Shown: positions 23,924 to 33,223 of the stretch, one piece after another
How positions within the stretch are numbered: the first letter of the stretch is position 1
Layout of the letters: the number at the start of each line of letters is the position of its first letter
DNA from: Bin75 sp965223955
GTDB lineage: Bacteria > Nitrospirota > Nitrospiria > Nitrospirales > UBA8639
Length of the DNA stretch: 64,000 bases
Assembly: GCA_965223955.1 (NCBI GenBank)
Contig: OZ245029.1
Coordinates: forward strand, 1,922,001 to 1,986,000
Direction: 5' to 3'
The notes under the pieces: model-generated
Database searches by the model: none
What the model was told of the DNA's origin: nothing
The model's input: only the letters and a program-made list of their open reading frames with translations
Made by a program: the position numbers and the translations under genes

Positions 23924-26900
23924 TCAGGTTGGATGATATTCCTGCAAGGGTTTTATCGTGAGTGAAGATTTCCTCATGGCCTCAATGGCCGTCACCGCAG
24001 CCTGAATGCCCTGGATCGTCGTGAAATACGGAATGTTCTGTTGCAGAGCCTCTCGTCGAATCGGCAGCGAATCATTATGTGAGGAGGCGGTGCCCACGGT
24101 ATTGACGACCAACTGAGCCTGACGGTTTTTAATGTGATCCACGAGATGGGGTCGTCCTTCTTTGACTTTATTGACGGCTTCCACGTTGAGACCCCGTTCG
24201 AGTAAATATGCGGCGGTTCCCCGTGTGGCTTGGAGCTTGAACCCCAACGCCTGCAACCGTTCGGCGACGTCCACCGTCCCGGGTTTGTCGCCGTTTTTCA
24301 CGCTCATGATGATCGTGCCCGTATAGGGCAGGCTCAGGCCCGCCGCCGCCTGGGATTTCGCAAACGCCCATCCGAAGTCCTGGTCGATCCCCATCACTTC
24401 CCCGGTCGACCGCATTTCAGGTCCCAATAATACATCAACGTTTCCCAGTTTCGTAAAGGGAAAAACCGATTCCTTGACCGCGATATGTCGCGCCACGGGA
24501 ACCGTGGTAAAATTCAGGTCCCGGAGTGAATGCCCAACCATGACTTTCATGGCAAGTTTTGCCAATGGGACTCCAATCGTTTTACTCACGAAGGGGACCG
24601 TACGGGAAGCCCTGGGGTTCACTTCTAGGATAGACACTTCATTCCCTTGAACGGCAAATTGCACGTTCATGAGACCGATCACCTGAAGCTCACGGGCCAA
24701 TGCCACGGTCTGGATGCGAATCAGATCAATCAACTCCGGTGCCAACGAGTGCGGAGGGAGGGAGCAGGCGGAATCTCCAGAATGAATGCCGGCTTCTTCC
24801 ACGTGTTCCATGATGCCGGCCACGACGACGTCGGCCCCGTCGGAAACCGCATCCACGTCAATCTCAATGGCATCGGTTAAATATTGATCGATCAGGAGTG
24901 GATATTGGTCGGTGGTCATGACCGTGTTTTTGACGTACGACCGAAGCGAGGGTTCATCGTAGACGATCTGCATCGCCCGCCCGCCCAGGACGTACGATGG
25001 GCGGATAATAACCGGATAGCCGATGTGCGAGGCAACGGCAGAAGCTTCCTCGCCGGAGCGTGCAACGCCGTTTCGTGGTTGCCGGAGGCCCAACGCGGTG
25101 ATCAATTCACTGAACCGCTCGCGATCTTCGGCCCGGTCGATCGCGTCCGGACTTGTGCCCAAAATCGGAATCCCCGCCCGGGCCAGTGGAAGCGCCAACT
25201 TGAGCGGCGTTTGCCCACCGAATTGGACAACGACGCCCATGGGCCGTTCCACTTCTATGACGTTCAACACGTCTTCCTCGACAAGCGGTTCAAAATAGAG
25301 TCGATCAGACGTGTCATAATCCGTGCTCACCGTTTCGGGGTTGCAATTCACCATGATGGTTTCAATGCCCAATTCCCGTAAGGCCAGGGTGGCATGGACA
25401 CAACAATAATCGAATTCAATCCCCTGCCCGATCCGATTCGGCCCGCTACCCAAAATAACGACTTTTTCCCGGTTTGTCGGGCGTGCTTCACACTCCTGGC
25501 CGTACGTGGAATACAAATAGGGCGTTAAGGCTTCGAATTCGGCGGCGCAGGTATCGACCCTTGAATACGTGACGTGGTGGGAAGGCAGATGGACCTTTCG
25601 AAACGTCCGCACGGCTGCGGCCGTCGTGTCGAGTAATTGGGCCAATCGTTGATCCGAAAAGCCTAAACACTTTGCCTCTTTGAGCAGTTCAAGAGCATCA
25701 GGATCATCGAACAGTGCATTCAGCATCGCAGCAGCTTCACCCGTTGTCTTTCGAGCGCATGCACGGGCTTGAGCCAGTAGTCGTTGCTCGAACAGCACGA
25801 GTTCCTCGATTTGATCCAAAAACCAGGGATCAACGTGCGTCGCCGTAAAGATTTCTTCCTTGGAGATGCCGGTTCGCAGTCCATCTGCGATGTGCCACGG
25901 ACGGTCGGGATGGGACGCTCGAATGGCGGCACGAACGCGCTCCAAAACGGACGGATCGAGGTCATCTTTCGGCAGGTAATGGTCCAAGGCATTGAGGGAG
26001 ATCAAGCCGCAGCGGTCCGTTTCCAGGGACCGTAAAGCTTTTTGAAACGCTTCTTTAAACGTTCGCCCCAATGCCATCGCCTCGCCTACGGATTTCATCT
26101 GGGTCGTGAGCGTAGGATTGGACCCATGAAATTTTTCAAAGGCAAATCGCGGAATTTTGACGACGACGTAGTCGATCGTGGGTTCAAAGGATGCTTGAGT
26201 CACCTTGGTAATGTCATTGGTAATTTCATCCAAGGTATACCCGACGGCCAATTTCGCTGCGATCTTCGCAATCGGAAAACCGGTAGCCTTGGAGGCCAAG
26301 GCCGAACTCCGCGATACACGCGGGTTCATCTCAATGACAATCATCTCCCCGTTTTCGGGGTTGAGGGCAAATTGAATATTTGAACCGCCGGTATCAACGC
26401 CGATTTCCTGGATAATGCGAATTGCCGCATCCCGCATGCGTTGATACTCTTTATCCGTCAGGGTCATGGCTGGAGCAACCGTGATACTGTCACCGGTATG
26501 AATGCCCATGGCGTCAAAGTTTTCTATAGGGCAGACAATCACGACGTTATCGTTCAGGTCTCGCATGACCTCGAGTTCATATTCCTTCCATCCGATCAAC
26601 GACCGTTCGATCAGCGCCTCCCCGACCGGACTCATGAGCAACGCCCAATCAACGTATTGCTCGAACTCTTCACGATTGTAGGCGATATTTCCCCCGGTTC
26701 CCCCTAACGTGAAGGAGGGACGGACGATGGCCGGAAATCCGACGATTTCCAAAAAACTCATGGCGTCTTCCCGGTTTCGAATCAAGCGGCTCAGCGGTGT
26801 GGCCACGCCGATGTGTTTCATGGCCTGTTTAAAGGCCTCACGATCTTCAGCCTTGTTGATGGCTTCGTAACTGGCCCCGATGAGTTGCACGTTGTACTTT

Positions 26901-27226
26901 TCAAGAAGGCCCCGTTCCTGAAGGCTCATGGTCACGTTCAGCGCCGTTTGGCCACCCATCGTGGGGAGCAACGCATCAGGACGTTCCTGCTCGAGAATAC
27001 GTTCCACCACCTCAACCGTAATGGGCTCGATATACGTCCGATCAGCCAAATCGGGATCGGTCATGATCGTAGCGGGATTACTGTTGATGAGCACCACTTC
27101 ATACCCTTCCTGTTTCAGGGTCTTGCAGGCCTGGGTGCCGGAATAATCGAATTCACAGGCTTGGCCGATCACAATGGGTCCCGAGCCAATGAGTAAAATG
27201 CGGCGTAAGTCGTTTCGTTTCGGCAT
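23924..27226 (-). CDS. carB: carbamoyl-phosphate synthase large subunit
   Basis: 1100 residues (family about 1070). Two homologous ATP-grasp halves are present: the first starts LIGSGPIVIGQACEFDYSG, the second near residue 555-560 with VVILGSGPNRIGQGIEFDY. The C-terminal allosteric domain has GTAAYLLERGLNVEAVNKV. With CarA it makes carbamoyl phosphate from glutamine-derived ammonia, bicarbonate and two ATP for pyrimidine and arginine synthesis. It is six bases from the M48 peptidase gene upstream and separated from carA by sppA and that peptidase. Confidence 0.97.
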   Translation of the reverse strand: MPKRNDLRRILLIGSGPIVIGQACEFDYSGTQACKTLKQEGYEVVLINSNPATIMTDPDLADRTYIEPITVEVVERILEQERPDALLPTMGGQTALNVTMSLQERGLLEKYNVQLIGASYEAINKAEDREAFKQAMKHIGVATPLSRLIRNREDAMSFLEIVGFPAIVRPSFTLGGTGGNIAYNREEFEQYVDWALLMSPVGEALIERSLIGWKEYELEVMRDLNDNVVIVCPIENFDAMGIHTGDSITVAPAMTLTDKEYQRMRDAAIRIIQEIGVDTGGSNIQFALNPENGEMIVIEMNPRVSRSSALASKATGFPIAKIAAKLAVGYTLDEITNDITKVTQASFEPTIDYVVVKIPRFAFEKFHGSNPTLTTQMKSVGEAMALGRTFKEAFQKALRSLETDRCGLISLNALDHYLPKDDLDPSVLERVRAAIRASHPDRPWHIADGLRTGISKEEIFTATHVDPWFLDQIEELVLFEQRLLAQARACARKTTGEAAAMLNALFDDPDALELLKEAKCLGFSDQRLAQLLDTTAAAVRTFRKVHLPSHHVTYSRVDTCAAEFEALTPYLYSTYGQECEARPTNREKVVILGSGPNRIGQGIEFDYCCVHATLALRELGIETIMVNCNPETVSTDYDTSDRLYFEPLVEEDVLNVIEVERPMGVVVQFGGQTPLKLALPLARAGIPILGTSPDAIDRAEDRERFSELITALGLRQPRNGVARSGEEASAVASHIGYPVIIRPSYVLGGRAMQIVYDEPSLRSYVKNTVMTTDQYPLLIDQYLTDAIEIDVDAVSDGADVVVAGIMEHVEEAGIHSGDSACSLPPHSLAPELIDLIRIQTVALARELQVIGLMNVQFAVQGNEVSILEVNPRASRTVPFVSKTIGVPLAKLAMKVMVGHSLRDLNFTTVPVARHIAVKESVFPFTKLGNVDVLLGPEMRSTGEVMGIDQDFGWAFAKSQAAAGLSLPYTGTIIMSVKNGDKPGTVDVAERLQALGFKLQATRGTAAYLLERGLNVEAVNKVKEGRPHLVDHIKNRQAQLVVNTVGTASSHNDSLPIRREALQQNIPYFTTIQGIQAAVTAIEAMRKSSLTIKPLQEYHPT

Positions 27227-27232
27227 GGGATG

Positions 27233-28153
27233 TCAGTTCACCAGAGTTGAAGCCTGAGCCGGCGCCGTGGGTTCGGAAATATCAGTTTGAGGTTCAGCAT
27301 CATCACGGTACGATCGATAATGCTTCATGGCATTCGGAATCCAGGCCTGTATTTGTCGAATCCGCGTGACATCCGAAGGGTGAGTCGAAAGAAATTCGGG
27401 GATGGCCGCATTTGACCGGAAACAAAACTTCCCGATCATTTGCCTCGGGCATCCACTCATTCGCTCCCAAAAACTGATGGCCTCACGCGGATCATACCCG
27501 GCCTTCGCCATCAGTTTCAGGCCGACGAAATCCGCTTCCGATTCCTGTTTCCGATTGTGCGGAAGCGTGATGCCCACGCCGTACGCGCTCATGGCCCCCA
27601 TGGCAAGCTGCGGGTTGACGGCGCCGGTGGCCGCCCCGGCAAGAATTCCTATTTGGGCAATCTGATCAAGAATGCCGCGGCTCATGCGTTCGGCGCCATG
27701 GCGCTGAAGGGCATGCGCGACCTCATGGGCCATGACCGTGGCCAGCCCATCTTCGTTTTTCGTGTGTTTCAGGATACCCGTAAAAATCGCAACCTTTCCT
27801 CCGGGAAGGGCAAAGGCATTAATCATGCTGTCGTCTTGAATAACCGCAAATTCCCAATGATATTCCGGTTTGTCGGCTGCGACTGCGATGCGACGGCCGA
27901 CGCGGTTGACCATTTCATTGATGTCGGGATTGATGCTGAGCCGGGCCTGTCGCAGAACGTCACGAAAGGCACTGATCCCCAATGCAATTTCCTTTTCCTC
28001 CGAAAGAAAGATGACCTGATCGCGCGCGGTCCCCGGAGCTTTGATGCAGCCGGCCAAAACCAGGAGCCCGCAAAAAATTGCCATCTTGCCGAACTTGGTG
28101 CTGGAGACACTTATGTCGTTGCGAATGGTTTTAAGCATGTTTGTCGTTGGCAT
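27233..28153 (-). CDS. M48 family zinc metallopeptidase, lipoprotein
   Basis: 306 residues from the ATG at 28153. An N-terminal hydrophobic stretch ends in the lipobox LVLAGC, so the protein should be lipid-anchored in the envelope. The M48 active site is HEVAHALQRH (HExxH) with the third ligand in KQESEADFVGLKLM. It is likely a periplasmic quality-control protease of the BepA/LoiP type. The C-terminal region has QRH..., WERMSG and STHPSD segments typical of the family. It is placed between sppA and carB; the upstream gap holds a composite repeat. Confidence 0.9.
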   Translation of the reverse strand: MPTTNMLKTIRNDISVSSTKFGKMAIFCGLLVLAGCIKAPGTARDQVIFLSEEKEIALGISAFRDVLRQARLSINPDINEMVNRVGRRIAVAADKPEYHWEFAVIQDDSMINAFALPGGKVAIFTGILKHTKNEDGLATVMAHEVAHALQRHGAERMSRGILDQIAQIGILAGAATGAVNPQLAMGAMSAYGVGITLPHNRKQESEADFVGLKLMAKAGYDPREAISFWERMSGCPRQMIGKFCFRSNAAIPEFLSTHPSDVTRIRQIQAWIPNAMKHYRSYRDDAEPQTDISEPTAPAQASTLVN

Positions 28154-28179
28154 GAAAATAACCTGCCTCACTCAGGCCG

Positions 28180-28402
28180 CCTCTCCTGTTCCCCTCCTTT
28201 GCTTGTCCTGAGCGTAGCCGAAGGATCGGGAGGGGTGAGGGGAGGTAGACCCTGAGGCTAGGATGGCGAAACCCCGTGCTCTATGGGTATTCAACTCTAC
28301 CCCACCTGCCCTCCCCTTACAAAGGGGAGGAACAAGATGGCCCTGCTTTTCTGATCCCCCTCTTGTAGTCCAGCTTCTTATGCTGTCGTGAACATTTGCA
28401 AG
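28180..28402. repeat. composite MITE-like repeat between sppA and the M48 gene
   Basis: CCCCTCCTTTG, an insert GCTTGTCCTGAGCGTAGCCG, then GGGGTGAGGGGAGGTAGA, a spacer, the mirror core CTCTACCCCACCTGCCCTCC with CTTACAAAGGGGAGG, and a weak right end GCTGTCGTGAACATTTGCAA. It fills the 250-bp gap. Confidence 0.55.
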
Positions 28403-28403
28403 C

Positions 28404-29372
28404 CTACGGAAGCCAGAGATACATGAAAGCCGGAGTGCCTCCCGTTAACAGCAGTGAAACCGGATCGAGTTTCGGGAAAACCCAATCGGTCCGGCCCAGG
28501 TCTCCGGGGCCTTGAGCATAAATATTCGGCTGATATCCGCCTGCACGTTGATACATGACAACTCGAGCCTCTTCGATTCCCGCTTCTTTTTTAGCGAGAG
28601 CAAGCGCGTCATCCAAATAGCCTATCACATCAACCAATCCATGGTCCTTAGCCTGGGTCGCCGAATAAATTCGACCATCGGCCAACTGGCGTATCGTTTC
28701 GGGTTTCAGATTCGGTCTCCCTTGTTCAATGACGCGAAGGAACCGGGCATAAAAGGAATCGATCACGCCTTGAAAAATGGCACGGTCCTGATCTGTCATA
28801 GTACGGAACGGTGACCCCATGTCCTTATGAGGCCCTGACATGACCGCATCGGCCCGGACGCCTATTTTTTCCATCAGGCCCGACGCATTGAGTGTCAGCA
28901 TAATGACACCGAGACTGCCCGTCACCGACGATGGATGCGCCACGACTCGATCGGCGGCCATCGCCACGTAATAGCCACCCGAAGTGCCAAGGTCCATGAT
29001 GGATGCAATGACCGGGACTTCCCGTGTTTTTTTCAATTCCTGAATTTCATGATACAAAATATCCGAAGCCGTGACCGTCCCTCCCGGCGTGTTGATCCGG
29101 AATACGATCGCCTTGACGTCCTCGTCATCGGCGGCCTTGGAGAGTTCTTCCTTGAAGCGCGCGGGCAAACTGAGCCGATCAAAGAACCGGTCGAGCACAC
29201 CACTCGGTTTGGCCGAGGTCAAAACCCCGGAAATCTCGATCAGCAAGACTTTACCCCGTCCTTCGCCTGAAAGCACGACTTCCTGTAACGGGCTCGTTTT
29301 GGGGAAGAGGGACGGGGTCATACATCCCGTCATCGTCAGCAACACGAGGCCGAGAAACAAATATCTAGACAT
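28404..29372 (-). CDS. sppA: signal peptide peptidase SppA-like S49 protease, lipoprotein
   Basis: 322 residues. Lipobox LTMTGC near the N-terminus. The S49 protease fold shows FRINTPGGTVTAS, the catalytic Ser in DLGTSGGYYVAMAADR and the catalytic Lys in SGPHKDMGSPFR. This is the short (single-domain) SppA form, which cleaves leftover signal peptides in the membrane. Its start overlaps the end of carA by 8 bases, so it is translated from the carA message. Confidence 0.9.
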   Translation of the reverse strand: MSRYLFLGLVLLTMTGCMTPSLFPKTSPLQEVVLSGEGRGKVLLIEISGVLTSAKPSGVLDRFFDRLSLPARFKEELSKAADDEDVKAIVFRINTPGGTVTASDILYHEIQELKKTREVPVIASIMDLGTSGGYYVAMAADRVVAHPSSVTGSLGVIMLTLNASGLMEKIGVRADAVMSGPHKDMGSPFRTMTDQDRAIFQGVIDSFYARFLRVIEQGRPNLKPETIRQLADGRIYSATQAKDHGLVDVIGYLDDALALAKKEAGIEEARVVMYQRAGGYQPNIYAQGPGDLGRTDWVFPKLDPVSLLLTGGTPAFMYLWLP

Positions 29373-30546
29373 GGGCCTGTTCCATCATGGCTCGAAATTG
29401 ACTGAACAGGTATGAAGAATCATGAGGCCCGGGAGAGGCCTCCGGATGATATTGGACCGAGAGAACCGGCGCAGTTTTGCCGACAAGCCCCTCCAAACAT
29501 TGATCATTGAGACTCACGTGCGTTGGTTCGAATTGCCCCCAGGGCGTATCCAACAGGCCATTGGCCTGTTCCGCCGAAGACATGCGAACGGCAAAGTTGT
29601 GATTTTGTGAGGTAATCTCCACTTTTCCGGACCGTACATCCAGCACCGGATGGTTGGCGCCATGATGTCCGAATTTTAATTTATACGCGGAGAGTCCCAA
29701 GGCCAGCCCCAACATCTGGTGGCCAAGGCAGATTCCCATGAGCGGCCGCCATCCGATCAGATCTTGAATATAAGGAACCGCATACGACACGCCTTCAGGA
29801 TCCCCCGGGCCATTGGACAAAAGAACGCCGTCCGGATTCATCGCTCGAACCGTCTCGGCAGTCGTGGATGCGGGAACCACGGTGACGGCACACCCTTCAT
29901 CCACCAGTCGCCGTAAAATGTTCTGTTTCACCCCAAAGTCGTAGACCACAACCTGGAATTGTTTTGTCGGAACCGGACTGACTTGCCCGTTCGCATTCAA
30001 ACGCTGCGGCCAGGCCCCGGTGCCTTCTTTCCATTGATAGGCGGAAGCGCAGGTCACGGCCCCCACTAAATCCTGTTTGGAAATGGAGGGCAGCGCGTTT
30101 GCTTTTGCGACCAATTCGTCCGGGGAACCGTTAGCGCAGGCAACGTGGGAGATGACCCCTGCCTGTGAACCATGAGTGCGCAAATGGCGCGTGAGGTACC
30201 GTGTATCGATTCCTTCAATGCCCACGATTCGATGATGCACTAAATACTCGTGTAACGAAAGCGTCGAGCGCCAATTGCTGGGACGACGAGCAGCTTCATT
30301 CACGATAAAGCCCTCGGCCCACGTGCGCCGGGATTCGTTATCCTCCGGTGAAATTCCATAATTACCGATATGCGGGCAGGTCATCAGGACCATCTGGCCT
30401 TTGTAGGACGGATCCGTCAGGATTTCCTGATACCCGGTCATCGCGGTATTGAACACCACCTCACCGGACGCTTCGCCCTCAAATCCCAAAGCCCGTCCTT
30501 CAAGGATAGTCCCGTCAGCTAATGCAAGAATCGCTTTTTTTGTCAT
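29365..30546 (-). CDS. carA: carbamoyl-phosphate synthase small subunit
   Basis: 393 residues, normal length. The N-terminal CarA domain starts AILALADGTILEGRALGFEG and contains FNTAMTGYQEILTDPSY; the C-terminal amidotransferase has catalytic Cys in GICLGHQML and His/Glu in VQYHPEASPGPHD. It provides ammonia from glutamine to CarB. It is part of the pyrimidine cluster and is separated from the membrane protein gene upstream by a repeat. Confidence 0.97.
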   Translation of the reverse strand: MTKKAILALADGTILEGRALGFEGEASGEVVFNTAMTGYQEILTDPSYKGQMVLMTCPHIGNYGISPEDNESRRTWAEGFIVNEAARRPSNWRSTLSLHEYLVHHRIVGIEGIDTRYLTRHLRTHGSQAGVISHVACANGSPDELVAKANALPSISKQDLVGAVTCASAYQWKEGTGAWPQRLNANGQVSPVPTKQFQVVVYDFGVKQNILRRLVDEGCAVTVVPASTTAETVRAMNPDGVLLSNGPGDPEGVSYAVPYIQDLIGWRPLMGICLGHQMLGLALGLSAYKLKFGHHGANHPVLDVRSGKVEITSQNHNFAVRMSSAEQANGLLDTPWGQFEPTHVSLNDQCLEGLVGKTAPVLSVQYHPEASPGPHDSSYLFSQFRAMMEQAHV

Positions 30547-30584
30547 CCTACAGACATTCTCCTGTCATCTTACGCAGGCCCCTT

Positions 30585-30723
30585 CTGTCATCCTGAGCGA
30601 AGCGAAGGATCTGCTTTTACAGGCGTTCGGTTGTTGAACGAGAGATTCTTCGCCTCCGGCTCAGAATGACCATTCTGGTGTGGGCAGTCCTTCATTCTGT
30701 CAACAAATGAGTGAACACATACA
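30585..30723. repeat. hairpin repeat followed by a right MITE end
   Basis: GTCATCCTGAGCGAAGCGAAG (left) and CTTCGCCTCCGGCTCAGAATG (right) form the hairpin repeat; about 28 bases later TGTCAACAAATGAGTGAACA followed by CATAC (30698-30722) is a well-preserved right end of the composite MITE family. It lies between carA and the DUF4149-like gene. Confidence 0.6.
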
Positions 30724-30733
30724 AGTCTGCCCG

Positions 30734-31270
30734 TCATTCAAAACCAAACGCGCCTCTATTCCGAACCCAGTGCCGGAATTTAACCACGAGCAAACTGACG
30801 GCAAGCCCGGCATTGATCAGATGAAGGGCCCGCACGATCATATGCATGCGAAAAAAAGCCTCAAGGGCTGTTTTCTTTGCCTCCTGCGAGTCGGCCGCAA
30901 ACGCGGCTTCCTGTAATGCAACGGCCTTTGGTCCCAATACCACGACAACCAAAAACGTGACAAACGTGAGGACCACCAACAGGCCGACCTCGGATCGTCT
31001 CAACGGCAGACTCCCATCCGATTCCTGGCGGTGTTTCCAATATCGAAAGAGAGCCGTCCCGATCAGCACAACGACGACGCCACTCGTCAGGGCATTATAC
31101 CCGTCAAAGACGCGACGTAAAAACCGGCCGCCCGTTTCCATGCCCAGGGTATTGAACACCGCGGGGATCACCGTCGTCAGGAGGACGGCAAGCCCCCCGA
31201 TCCAAATCATGAGGCCGAGCAATTCCAGCAACGAACAGGAGAGTTGCCATCCTGAAGTACGTCGAGCCAT
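30734..31270 (-). CDS. DUF4149-like integral membrane protein
   Basis: 178 residues with four hydrophobic segments at about residues 12-36, 57-74, 93-112 and 147-165. The early LLGLMIWIGGLAVLLTTVIP and the AVALQEAAFAADSQEAKKTA loop fit the DUF4149/TMEM205-like family, whose role is unknown. It is inserted between pyrC and carA on the same strand, so it is probably transcribed with the pyrimidine genes. Confidence 0.6.
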   Translation of the reverse strand: MARRTSGWQLSCSLLELLGLMIWIGGLAVLLTTVIPAVFNTLGMETGGRFLRRVFDGYNALTSGVVVVLIGTALFRYWKHRQESDGSLPLRRSEVGLLVVLTFVTFLVVVVLGPKAVALQEAAFAADSQEAKKTALEAFFRMHMIVRALHLINAGLAVSLLVVKFRHWVRNRGAFGFE

Positions 31271-31321
31271 TCATTTCTCCTGCCGTGCCGGACGTCCCGG
31301 ATAAAGTCGACCGTTCTTTCT

Positions 31322-31366
31322 TGATCCCCCTCTTTTGTAAGGAGGGGTTAGGGGAGGTAGAGCTTG
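31322..31366. repeat. half copy of the CCCCTCC core
   Basis: CCCCCTCTTTTGTAAGGAGG followed by GGTTAGGGGAGGTAGAG, a single left core without a mirror partner, between pyrC and the DUF4149-like gene. Confidence 0.6.
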
Positions 31367-31377
31367 AATTATTTGGC

Positions 31378-32697
31378 TCATCGCTTTTCTATGATTTCGG
31401 ATTCGCGGTCATACACCACTTTCCCGCCGACCAACGTCTTGACCACCCTCCCTTTCATGGTCCAACCTGCAAACGGCGTATTGCGGCTGCGAGAATGAAG
31501 CCGGGCGGGATCCACAACCCATGTGGCATTCGGGTCGATCAACGTGATATCGGCCTCGACTCCCGGCGCAAGGGTGCCATGCGACAGACCAAACACGCGG
31601 GCCGGTTCCCGCGTCAGTTTGGCAATGGCTTGCTCCAGCGTCAGCATCCCCTCCTCGACAAGATTCAGGGTGAGCGGGAACGCCGTTTCCAAACCGATGA
31701 TGCCAAACGGAGCGGCGTCGAATTCCAATTGTTTCTCCTGAACGGCATGGGGCGCATGATCAGTGGCCACGACATCGATGGTGTTATCGCGCAACCCTTC
31801 CTTGATGGCCTGCACGTCCTCATCGGTCCGCAACGGGGGATTCATTTTAGCATTGGCGTCAAAGGATCGAACGGCTTCATCCGTTAGCGAAAAGTGATGC
31901 GGACAGGCTTCGGCGGTGACGGGAACCCCGCGTGCCTTGGCTTCACGCACCATCCGAACCGATCCCACCGTACTGACGTGAGGCAGATGCAACCGTGCAC
32001 CGGTTAACTCGGCCAGGGAAATATTCCGGGCGACCATGACTTCTTCGGCAGCTTTCGGAATCCCGGGAATGCCCAGTTCGGTAGACACCGCGCCCTCATG
32101 CATACTGCCGCCGCGTGAAAGCAGCGAATCTTCGCAGTGATCGATAACCGGAAGATGAAAGGCCGAGGCATATTCCATGGCGCGACGCATGACCAGGCTG
32201 TTCATGACCGGAGACCCATCGTCGGAAATGGCCACGCAGCCGGCATCGAACAATTCCCCGATTTCCGCAAGTTCCTCCCCTTTCGATCCTTTGGTAATGG
32301 CACCGATGGGAAAGACCCTGGCTTTCCGGGCAGCCGCAGCCTGGGCAAAAATGAATTCCGTAACCGACCGGGAATCGTTGACGGGCATGGTATTGGGCAT
32401 GCAACACACCGAGGTAAAGCCGCCGGCCACAGCCGCCGCACTCCCCGTGGCAATCGTTTCCTTATGTTCGAATCCGGGCTCTCGAAAGTGGACGTGCAAA
32501 TCCACAAACCCGGGACATACGAGCAGCCCTTTCGCGTCGATCGTCGTCAGCGCCTTCAACCCTTGAACTTTTTGTTGCAGGTTCGGCTCCACCGCGCTGA
32601 TTTTTCCCTCTTCGATCAGCACGTCGGCCACGCCGTTCCATCGACCTGGGTCGATAACCTGCCCTCCGGTGATAAGAATCTTCATATCATTCGCCAT
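31378..32697 (-). CDS. pyrC: dihydroorotase, class I
   Basis: 439 residues, amidohydrolase fold. Metal-binding and catalytic positions are intact: VDLHVHFREPGFEHKE (HxH), DHCEDS, the later LPHVST, and ATDHAPHAVQEK with the catalytic Asp. It closes carbamoyl aspartate to dihydroorotate. The length and motifs fit the PyrC/AllB class I group. A MITE-like element separates it from pyrB. Confidence 0.95.
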   Translation of the reverse strand: MANDMKILITGGQVIDPGRWNGVADVLIEEGKISAVEPNLQQKVQGLKALTTIDAKGLLVCPGFVDLHVHFREPGFEHKETIATGSAAAVAGGFTSVCCMPNTMPVNDSRSVTEFIFAQAAAARKARVFPIGAITKGSKGEELAEIGELFDAGCVAISDDGSPVMNSLVMRRAMEYASAFHLPVIDHCEDSLLSRGGSMHEGAVSTELGIPGIPKAAEEVMVARNISLAELTGARLHLPHVSTVGSVRMVREAKARGVPVTAEACPHHFSLTDEAVRSFDANAKMNPPLRTDEDVQAIKEGLRDNTIDVVATDHAPHAVQEKQLEFDAAPFGIIGLETAFPLTLNLVEEGMLTLEQAIAKLTREPARVFGLSHGTLAPGVEADITLIDPNATWVVDPARLHSRSRNTPFAGWTMKGRVVKTLVGGKVVYDRESEIIEKR

Positions 32698-32758
32698 GCA
32701 GGTTTACCGGCTGTACTCCAAGAAATGAAATGGCGCCTCTCTCCAATCTGTCATTCCC

Positions 32759-33022
32759 GTATGTGTTCAGTAATTCGTTGACAATTTCTGTCTTTTCCTT
32801 CCCCTCCTTTGTAAGGAGGGGTGAGGGGAGGTAGAGCCTGGGTCGGGGTGAGCAGTCCGCGTGTACTGGTCGGTGTTGTTGCCCCTTGGGTATGCGACTC
32901 TACCCCACCCCCGCTTTCGCGGGGGCATGCCTAGCTCACCCTCCCCTTACAAAGGGGAGGAACAAGACGGCCCTTCTTGTGGTCAGTCCCTTCATGCTGT
33001 CAACGAATCAGTGAACATCTAC
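32759..33022. repeat. composite MITE-like element, copy B (best preserved)
   Basis: Left end GTATGTGTTCAGTAATTCGT with TGACA (32759-32783); right end TGTCAACGAATCAGTGAACA with TCTAC (32998-33022), complementary to the left end with few mismatches. Inside are the two inverted cores: CCCCTCCTTTGTAAGGAGGG with a GAGGTAGAG tail, and CTCTACCCCACC...CCCTCCCCTTACAAAGGGGA. Total about 264 bp. It sits in the 526-bp gap between pyrC and pyrB. To its right (33036-33152) are two CCCCGA/TCGGGG-type repeats; no gene is seen in the gap. Confidence 0.7.
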
Positions 33023-33223
33023 AATCCGACGCCTGTCCCCGACGTTCTTAATCGGGGATCTAATCGGGAATCCAGGGTTTTTTGTTTCAGGCGCGTCCGC
33101 ACTAATGGAGTAGCAGAAGCCAAAGACACTGGATTCCCGCTTTCGCGAGAATGACAGAAGGAGGTTATTTTCATACCAATGACAGATTCGGGGCGTTGCT
33201 GGCTATTTTCATATCAATCTCGG

